DNA of 22,110 nucleotides from a virus: the IMG/VR virus record IMGVR_UViG_3300025305_000164, positions 1-22,110 of that record; one strand, 5' to 3'. Numbering within the stretch: the first letter of the stretch is position 1; each line of letters begins with the position of its first letter. The translations under genes and the position numbers were made by a program. The notes under the pieces are model-generated. The model did no database searches, was not told where the DNA came from, and saw only the letters and a program-made list of their open reading frames with translations. This document shows positions 1 through 7,035 of this stretch, one piece after another.

Positions 1-1
1 G

Positions 2-139
2 TTATGGGCAGGGTTTGCCGAATATGGCTATCCCGGCCCAGCGTGGCTCTTCGAGCATGAGTTTTTTTATGGCGCAGTGTGCTGGGTGGCAACGAGCGTT
101 TTCGCTTGGGCTGCGAAGGGATTTTACAACACACGTTAG
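2..139 (+). CDS. C-terminal end of a small membrane protein (partial)
   Basis: The frame is open from the window edge to a TAG at 137-139, giving 45 residues. No convincing start lies inside, so the gene begins upstream. The visible part is rich in aromatic and small hydrophobic residues and holds one likely membrane segment (about residues 21-42, around FFYGAVCWVATSVFAW), followed by a short polar basic end (YNTR). A holin-like membrane protein follows 9 bases later on the same strand, so a role in lysis or the cell envelope is possible. That is inference from context only; I do not recognise the family. Confidence 0.5.
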   Translation, partial: LWAGFAEYGYPGPAWLFEHEFFYGAVCWVATSVFAWAAKGFYNTR

Positions 140-148
140 AAAGGGTAT

Positions 149-394
149 ATGATGTTTGGCAAAATCAAGAAAAATATCAGCATCGGATTCGGTAAGAAAG
201 AAACGTCGAAAACAGCGAAAGGTGCAGCGGTGGGTGGAGTTGGCGCTATTGCTTATTCTGTACTTAGCGATATCGGGGTTATGCCTGTGGCTCTATCAGC
301 GCCTGACGTTGTACCGTATGTAGTGGCAGGTCTCTCTGCCGTGATTAATTCTGTTCGTCAATTTTTCACTGATAATTCTGGAGGTAAGGAATGA
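149..394 (+). CDS. Holin-like small membrane protein
   Basis: This is an 81-residue protein with a basic N-terminus (KIKKN...KK) followed by two hydrophobic stretches at about residues 24-46 and 53-72. They are separated by a short loop rich in Pro and Asp, and the C-terminus is charged. Size and topology resemble class II phage holins, which form the membrane lesion that releases endolysin. No family signature is recognised, so the call rests on topology and on the M15-type lysin gene close by. The start is a double ATG at 149/152 preceded by GAAAGGG. The stop overlaps the next start (ATGA, 391-394), so translation is probably coupled. Alternatives are any other small phage membrane protein. 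Confidence 0.55.
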   Translation: MMFGKIKKNISIGFGKKETSKTAKGAAVGGVGAIAYSVLSDIGVMPVALSAPDVVPYVVAGLSAVINSVRQFFTDNSGGKE

Positions 395-588
395 GTACTA
401 AAGTAGCGGAAATGCCTAAAAATAACAAAGCGGCCGTTGAAGTCGCAGACATTGAGCAGGATATTGCGAATAACGAAAGCACGTTTCAAGAACGTATTGC
501 TCAGTTGATTGCTAATGATCCTACTGCGTCTAGACTCCAAGGCCGCCTTGAGATACTACGAGGACTGCATTCGCAGCTTAATCAATAA
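391..588 (+). CDS. Small helical hypothetical protein
   Basis: This 65-residue protein has no membrane segment or signal peptide. It is polar and predicted mostly helical, with a stretch around residues 18-63 (AVEVADIEQDIANN, then RLQGRLEILRGLHSQL) that could form a coiled coil. The start has an excellent ribosome site (GGAGG at 380-384) and overlaps the stop of the holin-like gene by ATGA. It is the last rightward gene of this cluster. Its end overlaps the end of the convergent leftward peptidase gene by 11 bases. I do not recognise a family. The position suggests a lysis accessory role, but nothing in the protein shows it. Confidence 0.6.
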   Translation: MSTKVAEMPKNNKAAVEVADIEQDIANNESTFQERIAQLIANDPTASRLQGRLEILRGLHSQLNQ

Positions 589-1102
589 CTTTGGACTTCC
601 AGTTTGCCCAAGTAAGGGGGAAGTAGGATCCATCTTTGATCCGAAACCACCTTGCTCGGGCACTTGGATGTTTTGTAGATCTGATGTCAGTGTGGAATCC
701 GGGGCGATTCCAATGGGGATAGAGTCCTATACCTTCCCAGTAGTTTAGGCGTTCGATAGTAAGGTACATGTCGAATAGTTCTTCGGGGTCTTTGATTCCA
801 CAATCCCAGTCTTGAGCTAGGCCTAGAGCTCCAGGTGCTCTTACGACAGAGCCTACTTCTGCGGTACGTATATGCTCGCAGTCGTATTTATGAAGTGACC
901 CTTTTGCATGGGACTTACTCCATACATCTACTGCATCACCGTGAGGGTGGATTACTGTGCCGCTTACGGTTTGAGTGAAACTCATAGGACGCTTGATCCA
1001 GTCACGTGTGAGCCCTAAGCCAATAACCAGCTCTGTGTCCATCTTGTGAGGGTTCTCAAACTCTGCACTACTAATATTTGGGTGATTAAATTCTGCGCTC
1101 AT
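578..1102 (-). CDS. M15-type zinc peptidase, probable endolysin
   Basis: This 174-residue protein has the two metal-site motifs of M15 / D-Ala-D-Ala carboxypeptidase-like enzymes: HxxGxAxD at residues 52-59 (H52, D59) and GFHTDIR at 135-141 (H137, D139), the latter preceded by GIGLYPHWNRP. Members of this family cleave peptidoglycan cross-bridges and many serve as phage endolysins. The length fits a single catalytic domain without a wall-binding domain, and there is no signal peptide, as expected for a holin-dependent lysin. The start at 1102 has GGAGG six bases upstream. It is the last gene of the leftward block and runs head-on into the holin-like genes instead of sitting beside them in one operon. 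A virion-associated or regulatory peptidase is less likely. Confidence 0.75.
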   Translation of the reverse strand: MSAEFNHPNISSAEFENPHKMDTELVIGLGLTRDWIKRPMSFTQTVSGTVIHPHGDAVDVWSKSHAKGSLHKYDCEHIRTAEVGSVVRAPGALGLAQDWDCGIKDPEELFDMYLTIERLNYWEGIGLYPHWNRPGFHTDIRSTKHPSARARWFRIKDGSYFPLTWANWKSKVID

Positions 1103-1131
1103 GTATAGCCTCCATTAATTCATAAAGTGAA

Positions 1132-2400
1132 TTATTGCTTTGAGGTGTATGTGACTTTTGATCTTCCCCCGCCTTTCTTAGCTGTAACTTTTTCATCTAT
1201 TACTCCTGCTGCTTTAAGTATACTCAAACACTCATCTAGCTTATCTTTGTTCATCTTACGATAGACAGCCTTTAGGAGTGCTGTGCGATCTATTGTCTTC
1301 GCGTCTTTTATTACGCCTTCTACGATTTTGGTTTCAAAGATCTCGTTGGCATATTTGACTTCCTTGAATATAGAGTTCAACCCCTCGAACGTATGACTTA
1401 TTTTTCCTATAGCATCATGAATATCACATTTGTGGATTACTAATGTGCGTCTACGTGCTATCGAGTATGTCATAGCGAGCTTTAATACGTGAGTATGCTC
1501 ACGGCCAAAGAACCCACTTTGTACGTTATCTAGTGTCTCACTTTCTATTCGTGAGTTATACCAAGATTCAAAGTAATCCCATGCGTCTTGTGTAAGCTGC
1601 ATCTCTCCTTCCATACCCATACGATGCTCTAGGTGATTTACTAGTCTATCGCGTAGTTTCTCTAGGACGCTATCCACCACAGGATGTGCAATCCTAATAT
1701 CAGACCGCTCAGAGTGGACAAATATGACACGACCCACAAAACCTTGGTTGAATACGGAAGACGTGACATTTTGAGCGATCCAGTCTGGAGTCGTCGCGCT
1801 GAGTAACGATACAAAGACTTCGTAGACATAATCAGATCCTGATGTTTTGGTTATGTATTCAAATACGTCTGGACAGTCGTACCAGTCTATAAGTAAGTCC
1901 ACTAGACCATTCGACTGCGCGGCTTTAGATAAGAACACTCCTAGCTCAGAGCTAAACAAATAGCATGGACGTGATGTACGGTCTGTTACCACTGGCGTTG
2001 TGTCGGATTCTAGCATACCTTCAAGACCCCTGGACGATATAGCCCTGCACAATGCTTCTGGAGTCATCTTACCTGAGAGTATTGTGCTAAGCCCCTGGGT
2101 CAAGCCTGAGTCTATTTTGTTTTGCGTTGCTCGTCTAAGTAATCCTACCCCTATGTTTATTGCACTACTCTTACGGCTCATTGCTGAGCCTGCCACAAGT
2201 ATCACATAGTGGTTCGGGTAAAGTCTATCGTGTCCGCGAGGGAGCCAGACTTTTCTACCTACGGCTCCACTCAGCAAACTCACTGCTGTCCAGAAATGGA
2301 AATCCCTAGGCGATTCTTGCCCCTTAGTATAATCGAGGTATAGACTAATGAAATCATTTTGGTATTCCCTTTCTGGCCCTAAAGAGGATTCGTCGAGCAT
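1132..2400 (-). CDS. DUF3987-like P-loop ATPase (helicase/primase-associated)
   Basis: This 422-residue protein has an N-terminal part with FHFWTAVSLLSGAVGR (residues 35-49) and a P-loop at 71-79, GSAMSRKSS, where Arg replaces the usual second Gly before Lys-Ser. A candidate Walker B region follows at about 146-157 (CYLFSSELGVFL). SATTPDWI (201-208) and FNQGFVGRVIF (217-227) look like the motor-core motifs of the DUF3987 family found in phage and plasmid primase-helicase proteins. The C-terminus (about 350-415) is helical and resembles a winged helix. The likely role is ATP-driven DNA unwinding or loading at the fork. It lies downstream of the DNA polymerase in the same leftward block and is started from AAGGGATCG. 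No other replicative helicase is seen in the window. Confidence 0.65.
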   Translation of the reverse strand: MLDESSLGPEREYQNDFISLYLDYTKGQESPRDFHFWTAVSLLSGAVGRKVWLPRGHDRLYPNHYVILVAGSAMSRKSSAINIGVGLLRRATQNKIDSGLTQGLSTILSGKMTPEALCRAISSRGLEGMLESDTTPVVTDRTSRPCYLFSSELGVFLSKAAQSNGLVDLLIDWYDCPDVFEYITKTSGSDYVYEVFVSLLSATTPDWIAQNVTSSVFNQGFVGRVIFVHSERSDIRIAHPVVDSVLEKLRDRLVNHLEHRMGMEGEMQLTQDAWDYFESWYNSRIESETLDNVQSGFFGREHTHVLKLAMTYSIARRRTLVIHKCDIHDAIGKISHTFEGLNSIFKEVKYANEIFETKIVEGVIKDAKTIDRTALLKAVYRKMNKDKLDECLSILKAAGVIDEKVTAKKGGGRSKVTYTSKQ

Positions 2401-2416
2401 CTCGATCCCTTCATGG

Positions 2417-2629
2417 CTAGGGCTTAGGCATCTCTATGACCTCGGCCGGAGTGACTTTAAGCTTAGAGCCTAATTCGTTATAGAGCTTGAGGGCAGAATC
2501 TGCAGCGATGTCTAGGACTATTGCTGTGACTATGCTATCGTCTAAGATTGCTATTACGATACTATCGTCGTGGTCGCTTTCATACACAGACATATTTTCA
2601 GCTACAGAGTTCTTAATGTGAATATGCAT
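2417..2629 (-). CDS. Small acidic hypothetical protein
   Basis: This 70-residue acidic protein has an internal near-repeat, DDSIVIAILDDSIVTAIVLD (residues 21-40), which reads as alternating beta strands. A helical stretch and a short tail ending in MPKP follow. The ribosome site is strong (AAGGAG, seven bases before ATG) and sits just after the closing stem of the structured element at 2647-2762. The gene lies between polymerase and DUF3987 ATPase in the replication block. I do not recognise the family, and no catalytic motif is visible. Confidence 0.65.
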   Translation of the reverse strand: MHIHIKNSVAENMSVYESDHDDSIVIAILDDSIVTAIVLDIAADSALKLYNELGSKLKVTPAEVIEMPKP

Positions 2630-2646
2630 AACTTACTCCTTGTGAA

Positions 2647-2762
2647 GCCAAGAGAGGAACTATGGCCTCCCCGAGTCATAGGCTTATGGGCACTCTAGGA
2701 GATCTAGAGTACATATTACGCACACAAGCTAGAGCCTCCCCAGACTCTAATCCTCTCTTGGC
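2647..2762 (-). ncRNA. Structured intergenic element (cloverleaf-like RNA candidate)
   Basis: The gap between polymerase and the 70-residue gene is enclosed by a perfect 12-bp inverted repeat (GCCAAGAGAGGA at 2647-2658, TCCTCTCTTGGC at 2751-2762). Inside are three hairpins: 2730-2749 (7-bp stem with one G-U pair, 6-base loop), 2692-2710 (perfect 7-bp stem, 5-base loop) and 2660-2681 (5-bp stem plus a partly paired extension). The first and third carry the same GGGGAGGC on the transcribed strand. It is not a tRNA and lacks a T-run, so it is not a simple terminator. It ends just before a strong ribosome site. It could be a small RNA, an RNA-processing site or a translation-control leader. The folding is read by eye. 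Confidence 0.5.
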
Positions 2763-2770
2763 TGTTAATA

Positions 2771-5095
2771 CTACTTACATGCTTTCCAATTAGGGCCAGA
2801 TGCAAACTCTGCAGGTATTACTAACTCGTCCTCCCAGTAATACCCAAATCCTGTTGGAATAGGTTTCTCCATTTCTTCGCAAACTATAGACTTAACTCGT
2901 TCTAGATCCCCCGCCCTACACTGCCCCGCCACAGAGTCATGCACCTGAAGCAATACAGATGCTTCAGGTATGGATTCTATGCGAGACTCTATACGTGCGA
3001 GCGATGCGTTGATGTGGTCTGCTGCTGTAGACTGAGGCACAAATGCTACAGCTGCTCGATGTAGCTGATCACCCCAACGATCTAAGAATATCCTTTGTCG
3101 GCCGAAAGGAGTACGCATCACACGATCAGACTTAAGGTGTTGAATCGTGTTAATCCACCATTTGTGTATGCCAGGTCTGAGCGTTTTGAAGCTCTCTATA
3201 AACCTACGAGCATCATTGAGGGTGAATTTCATATCTGGCACGTACTCATTCATTAAGTCCTTGAGCTTGCCTGGTCCTACCATGTAGTTAATCGCATGAG
3301 ATGCTCGCTTGCCTATGTCACGATATGAATAGTGTGTTCCTTCTACATTGTCACGTACTTGAGACTCAGGGATTCTAAACAAAGCCATTGCATTTTCAGT
3401 ATGAATATCACGCCCTTCTTTAAATCCCTGCATGTAGTTATGATCATTCGCTACATAAGCTGTAATCCTGGCTTCGATTTGTGAACCGTCTGCTTCCCAG
3501 AATACTAGGTCTGGATCTGGTATGAACCAATCGCGTTGATCTCCTGGGACATTCTGAAGGTTCATGCCCTTATTAAACACGTCCTTAGAGCTTGAGATCC
3601 TGCCTGTATCTGTTGCTGAGGTTCTGTATGATGTACGCATTCTGCCATCTGTGTGGATCTTAGCTTCTAAGTATGTCCCTATGATTTTACGACGCTCACG
3701 GACTGCGAGGCACTTATCTATAAACTCCGCGTGTTTAGGCTGCCTGGGCCTAAGTAGTTTTAGTGTGTGTACATCTGTGGATGCTGTCTTACGACCTCGC
3801 GCTAATGGAAGTCGAACTCCTCTGGCGTTGAAGTAGTCCAGTACTTGTTTAGGACTATTAGGATTAATCCCACACAGAGCATCATCGGCAAGAATATTAT
3901 CCACTTCACCAGAGAGCATTTCTTTGCGCTGCGATCTAAGATCTTCATTTATATTTACTCCCTTATGCTCCATACGGATTAAGGTCTTTGTGACTGGCAT
4001 AGCTACAGAGTGAAAGAACTCCCAGGCTTTGGTTTCTACGAGCTCGTGTGTTAGTTTTATGGCTACCTCGTATGTAACACAACAATCAATACCATTGTAT
4101 TCCCATAAGGTATTGTTATAATTACCACTGGTAGCTTCTTTACGCATCTCTTTGTAGAAATTCTTGTTTGTGTATATGGATGCTAAGAGATCTAAACTAT
4201 GACCCATCTCTGGATGCATGACACTATGAGCTACCATTGTGTCCATCCATACATTACGAACCTTGATGCCGAAGTTCTTGGCTAGATACTGAGTATCGTA
4301 ATCTAAGTTTTGTCCGACCTTGAGAGAGTTATTGCTAAGTAGCTTATCTAGCTCTCGTATTAGTTCTATGCGATGCTCGTGACGAAGCTGGGATGTAAAG
4401 GGTATTACGACAGCTTCAGTTTCTGACCTTGCCACTCCGACACAAGTTATACACTCTACGTATGTCTCGATGTCGAATGCTAAGCATGGTGCGTCGTGAT
4501 ATGACTTAAGTGTTTCTATGAGAATCTTTGTTATTAAGCCTGATTCCTCTGTTGCGTAATCCTTCTTGATCTGGCCGTAGTGTACTATGTCACGCTTGTA
4601 GTCTAAGATTGAATCGTAGTCTGTTATTACTCTTGATGCTTTCTTAGCGTCCTTACGACATAACACTAACCATGAATACTGGCGTATTACTGCTATGGGT
4701 GCGATCATAGGAATAACAGGGATTTTTCCTCTGTTAGAAAACAACAATGATCCACGCCACTTTGTGATGCCGGATTCAGCACACAGGAACTTTAATGCAT
4801 ATTCTCCTACTGCGATTATTAGTTTACGTGGGTGCTTTTGTATGAGCTTCCAGTTATCGTCTGCAAACTCGAAAGGATCACTTAATACCTCGAGCTTGTT
4901 CCCAGGAGCTTGTTTAGGATACACATACATTACTAAGCAGTCCTTGCGGAAGATTCCTGCTCGGGCTAGTATGTCATCAAACAACATCTCTCCTTGTGAG
5001 CCAGCGAATGGGTAATCCGCTAGCATGTCATTCTTGGATGGTGATTCACCTAGTATTACTATCTCTGCTTTCTCGTGACCTTCAGGTTGTATCAT
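2771..5095 (-). CDS. Family A DNA polymerase with N-terminal uracil-DNA-glycosylase-like domain
   Basis: This 774-residue protein has three parts. Residues 1-150 resemble family 4/5 uracil-DNA glycosylases: ILGESP (14-19) and YPFAGSQGEML (28-38). The segment expected to hold the catalytic HPS motif reads APIAVIR (132-138), with Ala in place of His. Residues 200-345 are a 3'-5' exonuclease with all three motifs: DIET (208-211), NLDYD (263-267) and YNGID (333-337). Residues 375-774 are the polymerase: motif A DGSQIEAR (536-543), motif B with H600 and Y604 in KRASHAINY, and motif C QVHDS (717-721). There is no 5'-3' exonuclease domain. The enzyme should copy the phage genome with proofreading. 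It starts at ATG after AAGGAG, eight bases away. The domain order is clear; activity of the N-terminal domain is doubtful. Confidence 0.95.
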   Translation of the reverse strand: MIQPEGHEKAEIVILGESPSKNDMLADYPFAGSQGEMLFDDILARAGIFRKDCLVMYVYPKQAPGNKLEVLSDPFEFADDNWKLIQKHPRKLIIAVGEYALKFLCAESGITKWRGSLLFSNRGKIPVIPMIAPIAVIRQYSWLVLCRKDAKKASRVITDYDSILDYKRDIVHYGQIKKDYATEESGLITKILIETLKSYHDAPCLAFDIETYVECITCVGVARSETEAVVIPFTSQLRHEHRIELIRELDKLLSNNSLKVGQNLDYDTQYLAKNFGIKVRNVWMDTMVAHSVMHPEMGHSLDLLASIYTNKNFYKEMRKEATSGNYNNTLWEYNGIDCCVTYEVAIKLTHELVETKAWEFFHSVAMPVTKTLIRMEHKGVNINEDLRSQRKEMLSGEVDNILADDALCGINPNSPKQVLDYFNARGVRLPLARGRKTASTDVHTLKLLRPRQPKHAEFIDKCLAVRERRKIIGTYLEAKIHTDGRMRTSYRTSATDTGRISSSKDVFNKGMNLQNVPGDQRDWFIPDPDLVFWEADGSQIEARITAYVANDHNYMQGFKEGRDIHTENAMALFRIPESQVRDNVEGTHYSYRDIGKRASHAINYMVGPGKLKDLMNEYVPDMKFTLNDARRFIESFKTLRPGIHKWWINTIQHLKSDRVMRTPFGRQRIFLDRWGDQLHRAAVAFVPQSTAADHINASLARIESRIESIPEASVLLQVHDSVAGQCRAGDLERVKSIVCEEMEKPIPTGFGYYWEDELVIPAEFASGPNWKACK

Positions 5096-5107
5096 TTTTA
5101 CGTCTCC

Positions 5108-5221
5108 TTAATACTTAATGCTATTTTTTCCTCTTGCCCCCGCCCCACCCCACAGCGTCTTGCCTTCTAAGGCCATTGAATTTGATATGGGTATTGGGTC
5201 CAACTTGAGATCCCTGCCCAT
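5108..5221 (-). CDS. Possible 37-residue peptide gene upstream of polymerase
   Basis: An ATG at 5221 opens a frame of 37 codons ending in TAA at 5108-5110. That stop abuts the AAGGAG site of the polymerase gene, which would couple the two. The start is preceded by a G-rich stretch (GGTGG directly before ATG), not a classical Shine-Dalgarno. The peptide has Gly-rich basic sequence in its second half (LWGGAGARGK). It fills a 160-base gap that is otherwise empty in a tightly packed operon. The G-rich composition could also open a frame by chance, so this is a weak call. Confidence 0.3.
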   Translation of the reverse strand: MGRDLKLDPIPISNSMALEGKTLWGGAGARGKNSIKY

Positions 5222-5251
5222 CCACCACCCCCCTATACCCCTTAAAATCCA

Positions 5252-5267
5252 GATACTACTTAGTATC
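5252..5267. repeat. 16-bp palindrome at the end of a gene
   Basis: GATACTA-CT-TAGTATC forms a perfect 7-bp inverted repeat with a 2-base centre and covers the stop codon of the 82-residue gene. Its core (ACTTAGTA) resembles the 10-bp repeat units of 13931-14910 (CTAAGTA type), so it could be an outlying binding site or just a short hairpin. Confidence 0.4.
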
Positions 5268-5504
5268 ACCTTGCCTTGTGGTCCTCACTGATTTGTACTT
5301 TGGCTTCGCTCTAAAATACACTGTATCGTAGGGAACATTTGGCCAGCCCTCTGCATTCATGAGGGTCTTGGTTTTATGTGGTCGCATGTGAACTTTAACT
5401 CCATCTTCGTCTACGGTTATTTGAATCCTGCCGCAGGTTGTATACACGCTTACTTTTTGCTGATTTGCTCCGAATCTTGTGCTATGGATCTTATGTTGTT
5501 TCAT
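5256..5504 (-). CDS. Small basic beta-rich hypothetical protein
   Basis: This 82-residue basic protein looks like mostly beta strands (KVSVYTTCGRIQITVDEDG, residues 17-35, then VKVHMRPHKTK). It has a conserved-looking AEGWPNVPYDTVYF segment (51-64) and a Lys/Arg-rich end. The start at 5504 has GGAG seven bases upstream and overlaps the end of the ParB-methyltransferase gene by 14 bases, so the two are probably translated together. The charge and fold could suit nucleic acid binding, but I recognise no family. Its stop codon lies inside a 16-bp palindrome (5252-5267). Confidence 0.65.
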   Translation of the reverse strand: MKQHKIHSTRFGANQQKVSVYTTCGRIQITVDEDGVKVHMRPHKTKTLMNAEGWPNVPYDTVYFRAKPKYKSVRTTRQGDTK

Positions 5505-6846
5505 GGGGAGTCTCCAATACGAGTCTGGACTTAGATACCTTTATAGCCTCTGGGTTTTTGTCGCAGCCTAAAGCTCTACGACCTGACTGGATTGCTGCTA
5601 CGAGATGACCTCCTGAACCACAGCACGGATCTATGACTAACTCACCTTCGAGTGTACACATTTCTATGAAGTGCTTGAGGAGATCTAATGGGCGCTCTGT
5701 AGGATACTTACTGCTCATGGGTCTTTGGAAGGATACTATGTTGGGGCCTAGGCGTTCTGGCATACTTACGGTACCCTTACGTAAATGACAGAGATACTCG
5801 TATGTTTGGTCTCCAGTGGCAGCTCCGTTTATCGCAGGTGTGGATTTGATTTTGTTCCATATCCACGGTGGGTACTCGAACTCTAGGTCTGGAATTAACG
5901 TACATGCGCGTTCGATCCAGAATGTCTGTATCCAGGAGCTAAAGATCCACATGTGAGCGTTAGGTTTTAGGGCTAAGTATAGTTTTGGGATTAACTCGTG
6001 TACGAAACTCTTAACTGTTTCTTCGTCGTCCTGCCATTGGGTTCCATGCGAGGATTTTGATAAAGTATGTGATTCAAATACGTCTATGCCAAAAGGTAAG
6101 TCTGTTAGTACTAAGTCTACGCTTTCTTCTTCGAGTGTACCTAGCCAGTCTAAGGCGTCGCTTAAGACTACGATGCCTTCTAGATCCTGTCTGTGGTTCT
6201 CCATTGCCCTGCGTGCTATTTCGCCTCGTATTTCTTTTATCTTATATGCTTTGAACTTACCTAAGATGCCGCTCTTGGAACTCTCGTCTTCTAGGTTTTT
6301 TAGCTCGGGGATGTGTTGTGCTATGTCTAAGACCCTCGCTACTTTGCGATGGTCACTTACTGAGGCTTCTGATATGTTTAGGTCTTTCGCTGTGTCTTTT
6401 TGGGAGTGACCCCCCTCCACCGCTCCCCGCCCTCGTTTTTGCTTACCTTTCTTTTGCTCCATTAAACGTTCGTATTCGTCTACGGCGCGAGATTCTTCTG
6501 CAGGTGTTAATGGCTCACGTTTAATGTTTTCTTGGAGTTCTATGGTGTGTCTATGCCAGTCGTCTTTTGGAGATATCATTGATATTTTTATGTACTCGAA
6601 GTCTGCCCAGTTTTCGTATGTGTCTTTGTTGTGTATAATATGCTTGACTGCTTTGAGTCTGCGTTCTCCTGCTATTAGTACAAAGTTTGTGTCTACTACG
6701 ATTGGTTGGATCTGCCCTACTTCGTGGATGCTATCTGCGAGTTCTTGTATTTTGTTTGGTGCAAACTCTTTACGCTGCCGTGTCATGGGGATACGGATCT
6801 TGAGAGGATCACACTGCTCACACTGCTCGCTTTCTATGTTATCCAT
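5491..6846 (-). CDS. ParB-domain / DNA methyltransferase fusion
   Basis: This 451-residue protein has three parts. Residues 15-110 form a ParB/sulfiredoxin-like domain with the signature IAGERRLKAVK (58-68). Residues about 145-172 look like a helix-turn-helix (SQKDTAKDLNISEASVSDHR). Residues 225-445 are a Rossmann methyltransferase with catalytic motif TDLPFG (248-253, in place of DPPY) followed later by the SAM-binding DPCCGSGG (406-413). That order (IV before I) fits the beta class of N4-cytosine/N6-adenine DNA methyltransferases. Such fusions are common in phages and are thought to modify phage DNA against host restriction or to regulate expression. No partner nuclease is seen. The start has AGGAG upstream, and a terminator lies just before the gene. 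Target sequence is unknown. Confidence 0.9.
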   Translation of the reverse strand: MDNIESEQCEQCDPLKIRIPMTRQRKEFAPNKIQELADSIHEVGQIQPIVVDTNFVLIAGERRLKAVKHIIHNKDTYENWADFEYIKISMISPKDDWHRHTIELQENIKREPLTPAEESRAVDEYERLMEQKKGKQKRGRGAVEGGHSQKDTAKDLNISEASVSDHRKVARVLDIAQHIPELKNLEDESSKSGILGKFKAYKIKEIRGEIARRAMENHRQDLEGIVVLSDALDWLGTLEEESVDLVLTDLPFGIDVFESHTLSKSSHGTQWQDDEETVKSFVHELIPKLYLALKPNAHMWIFSSWIQTFWIERACTLIPDLEFEYPPWIWNKIKSTPAINGAATGDQTYEYLCHLRKGTVSMPERLGPNIVSFQRPMSSKYPTERPLDLLKHFIEMCTLEGELVIDPCCGSGGHLVAAIQSGRRALGCDKNPEAIKVSKSRLVLETPHETT

Positions 6847-6861
6847 AAAATTACTCCTAAA

Positions 6862-6909
6862 TAAAAACAGGGCTGTGGGTAAGCTCCCTTAAAAACTTAC
6901 CCACGCCCT
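6862..6909 (-). terminator. Rho-independent terminator between ssDNA-binding and methyltransferase genes
   Basis: On the leftward strand, AGGGC-GTGGGTAAG pairs with CTTACCCAC-A-GCCCT (one bulged A; plus-strand arms 6869-6883 and 6896-6909), followed by TGTTTTTATTT. This is a strong intrinsic terminator just upstream of the methyltransferase start. It implies partial readthrough or a separate promoter for the downstream genes. Confidence 0.8.
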
Positions 6910-6934
6910 ATAGTCAGATCCTCATCCCACAAGG

Positions 6935-7019
6935 AGGTATGATAGGGGACGATCCCCTTACGATCTAACTACAAAAGCTCAAGACTAGAGAGTTATGCTA
7001 CTTCTGGCTCTCTACTTGA
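6935..7019 (-). other. Two further hairpins in the 190-base gene gap
   Basis: Between the terminator and the putative ssDNA-binding gene lie a 6-bp hairpin AGGGGA/TCCCCT around 6943-6957 and a longer interrupted stem (TCAAG.TAGAGAG against CTCTCTA.GT.CTTGA; plus arms 6979-6992 and 7008-7019). The second is followed on the leftward strand by a short TTTT. These may be RNA-processing or stability elements of the operon. No gene is credible in this gap. Confidence 0.4.
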
Positions 7020-7035
7020 AACCCTGCTGTGTGTG

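Noticed and set aside
2647-2762. tRNA gene
   Set aside because: The closing stem is 12 bp, the arms do not match D, anticodon and T arms, and there is no TTC-type loop or CCA-type end.
6931-6968. Perfect AAGGAGGT followed by ATG and nine codons on the plus strand
   Set aside because: The spacing from the Shine-Dalgarno to ATG is zero, and the frame is only nine codons. The bases are better explained as part of the leftward hairpin region.
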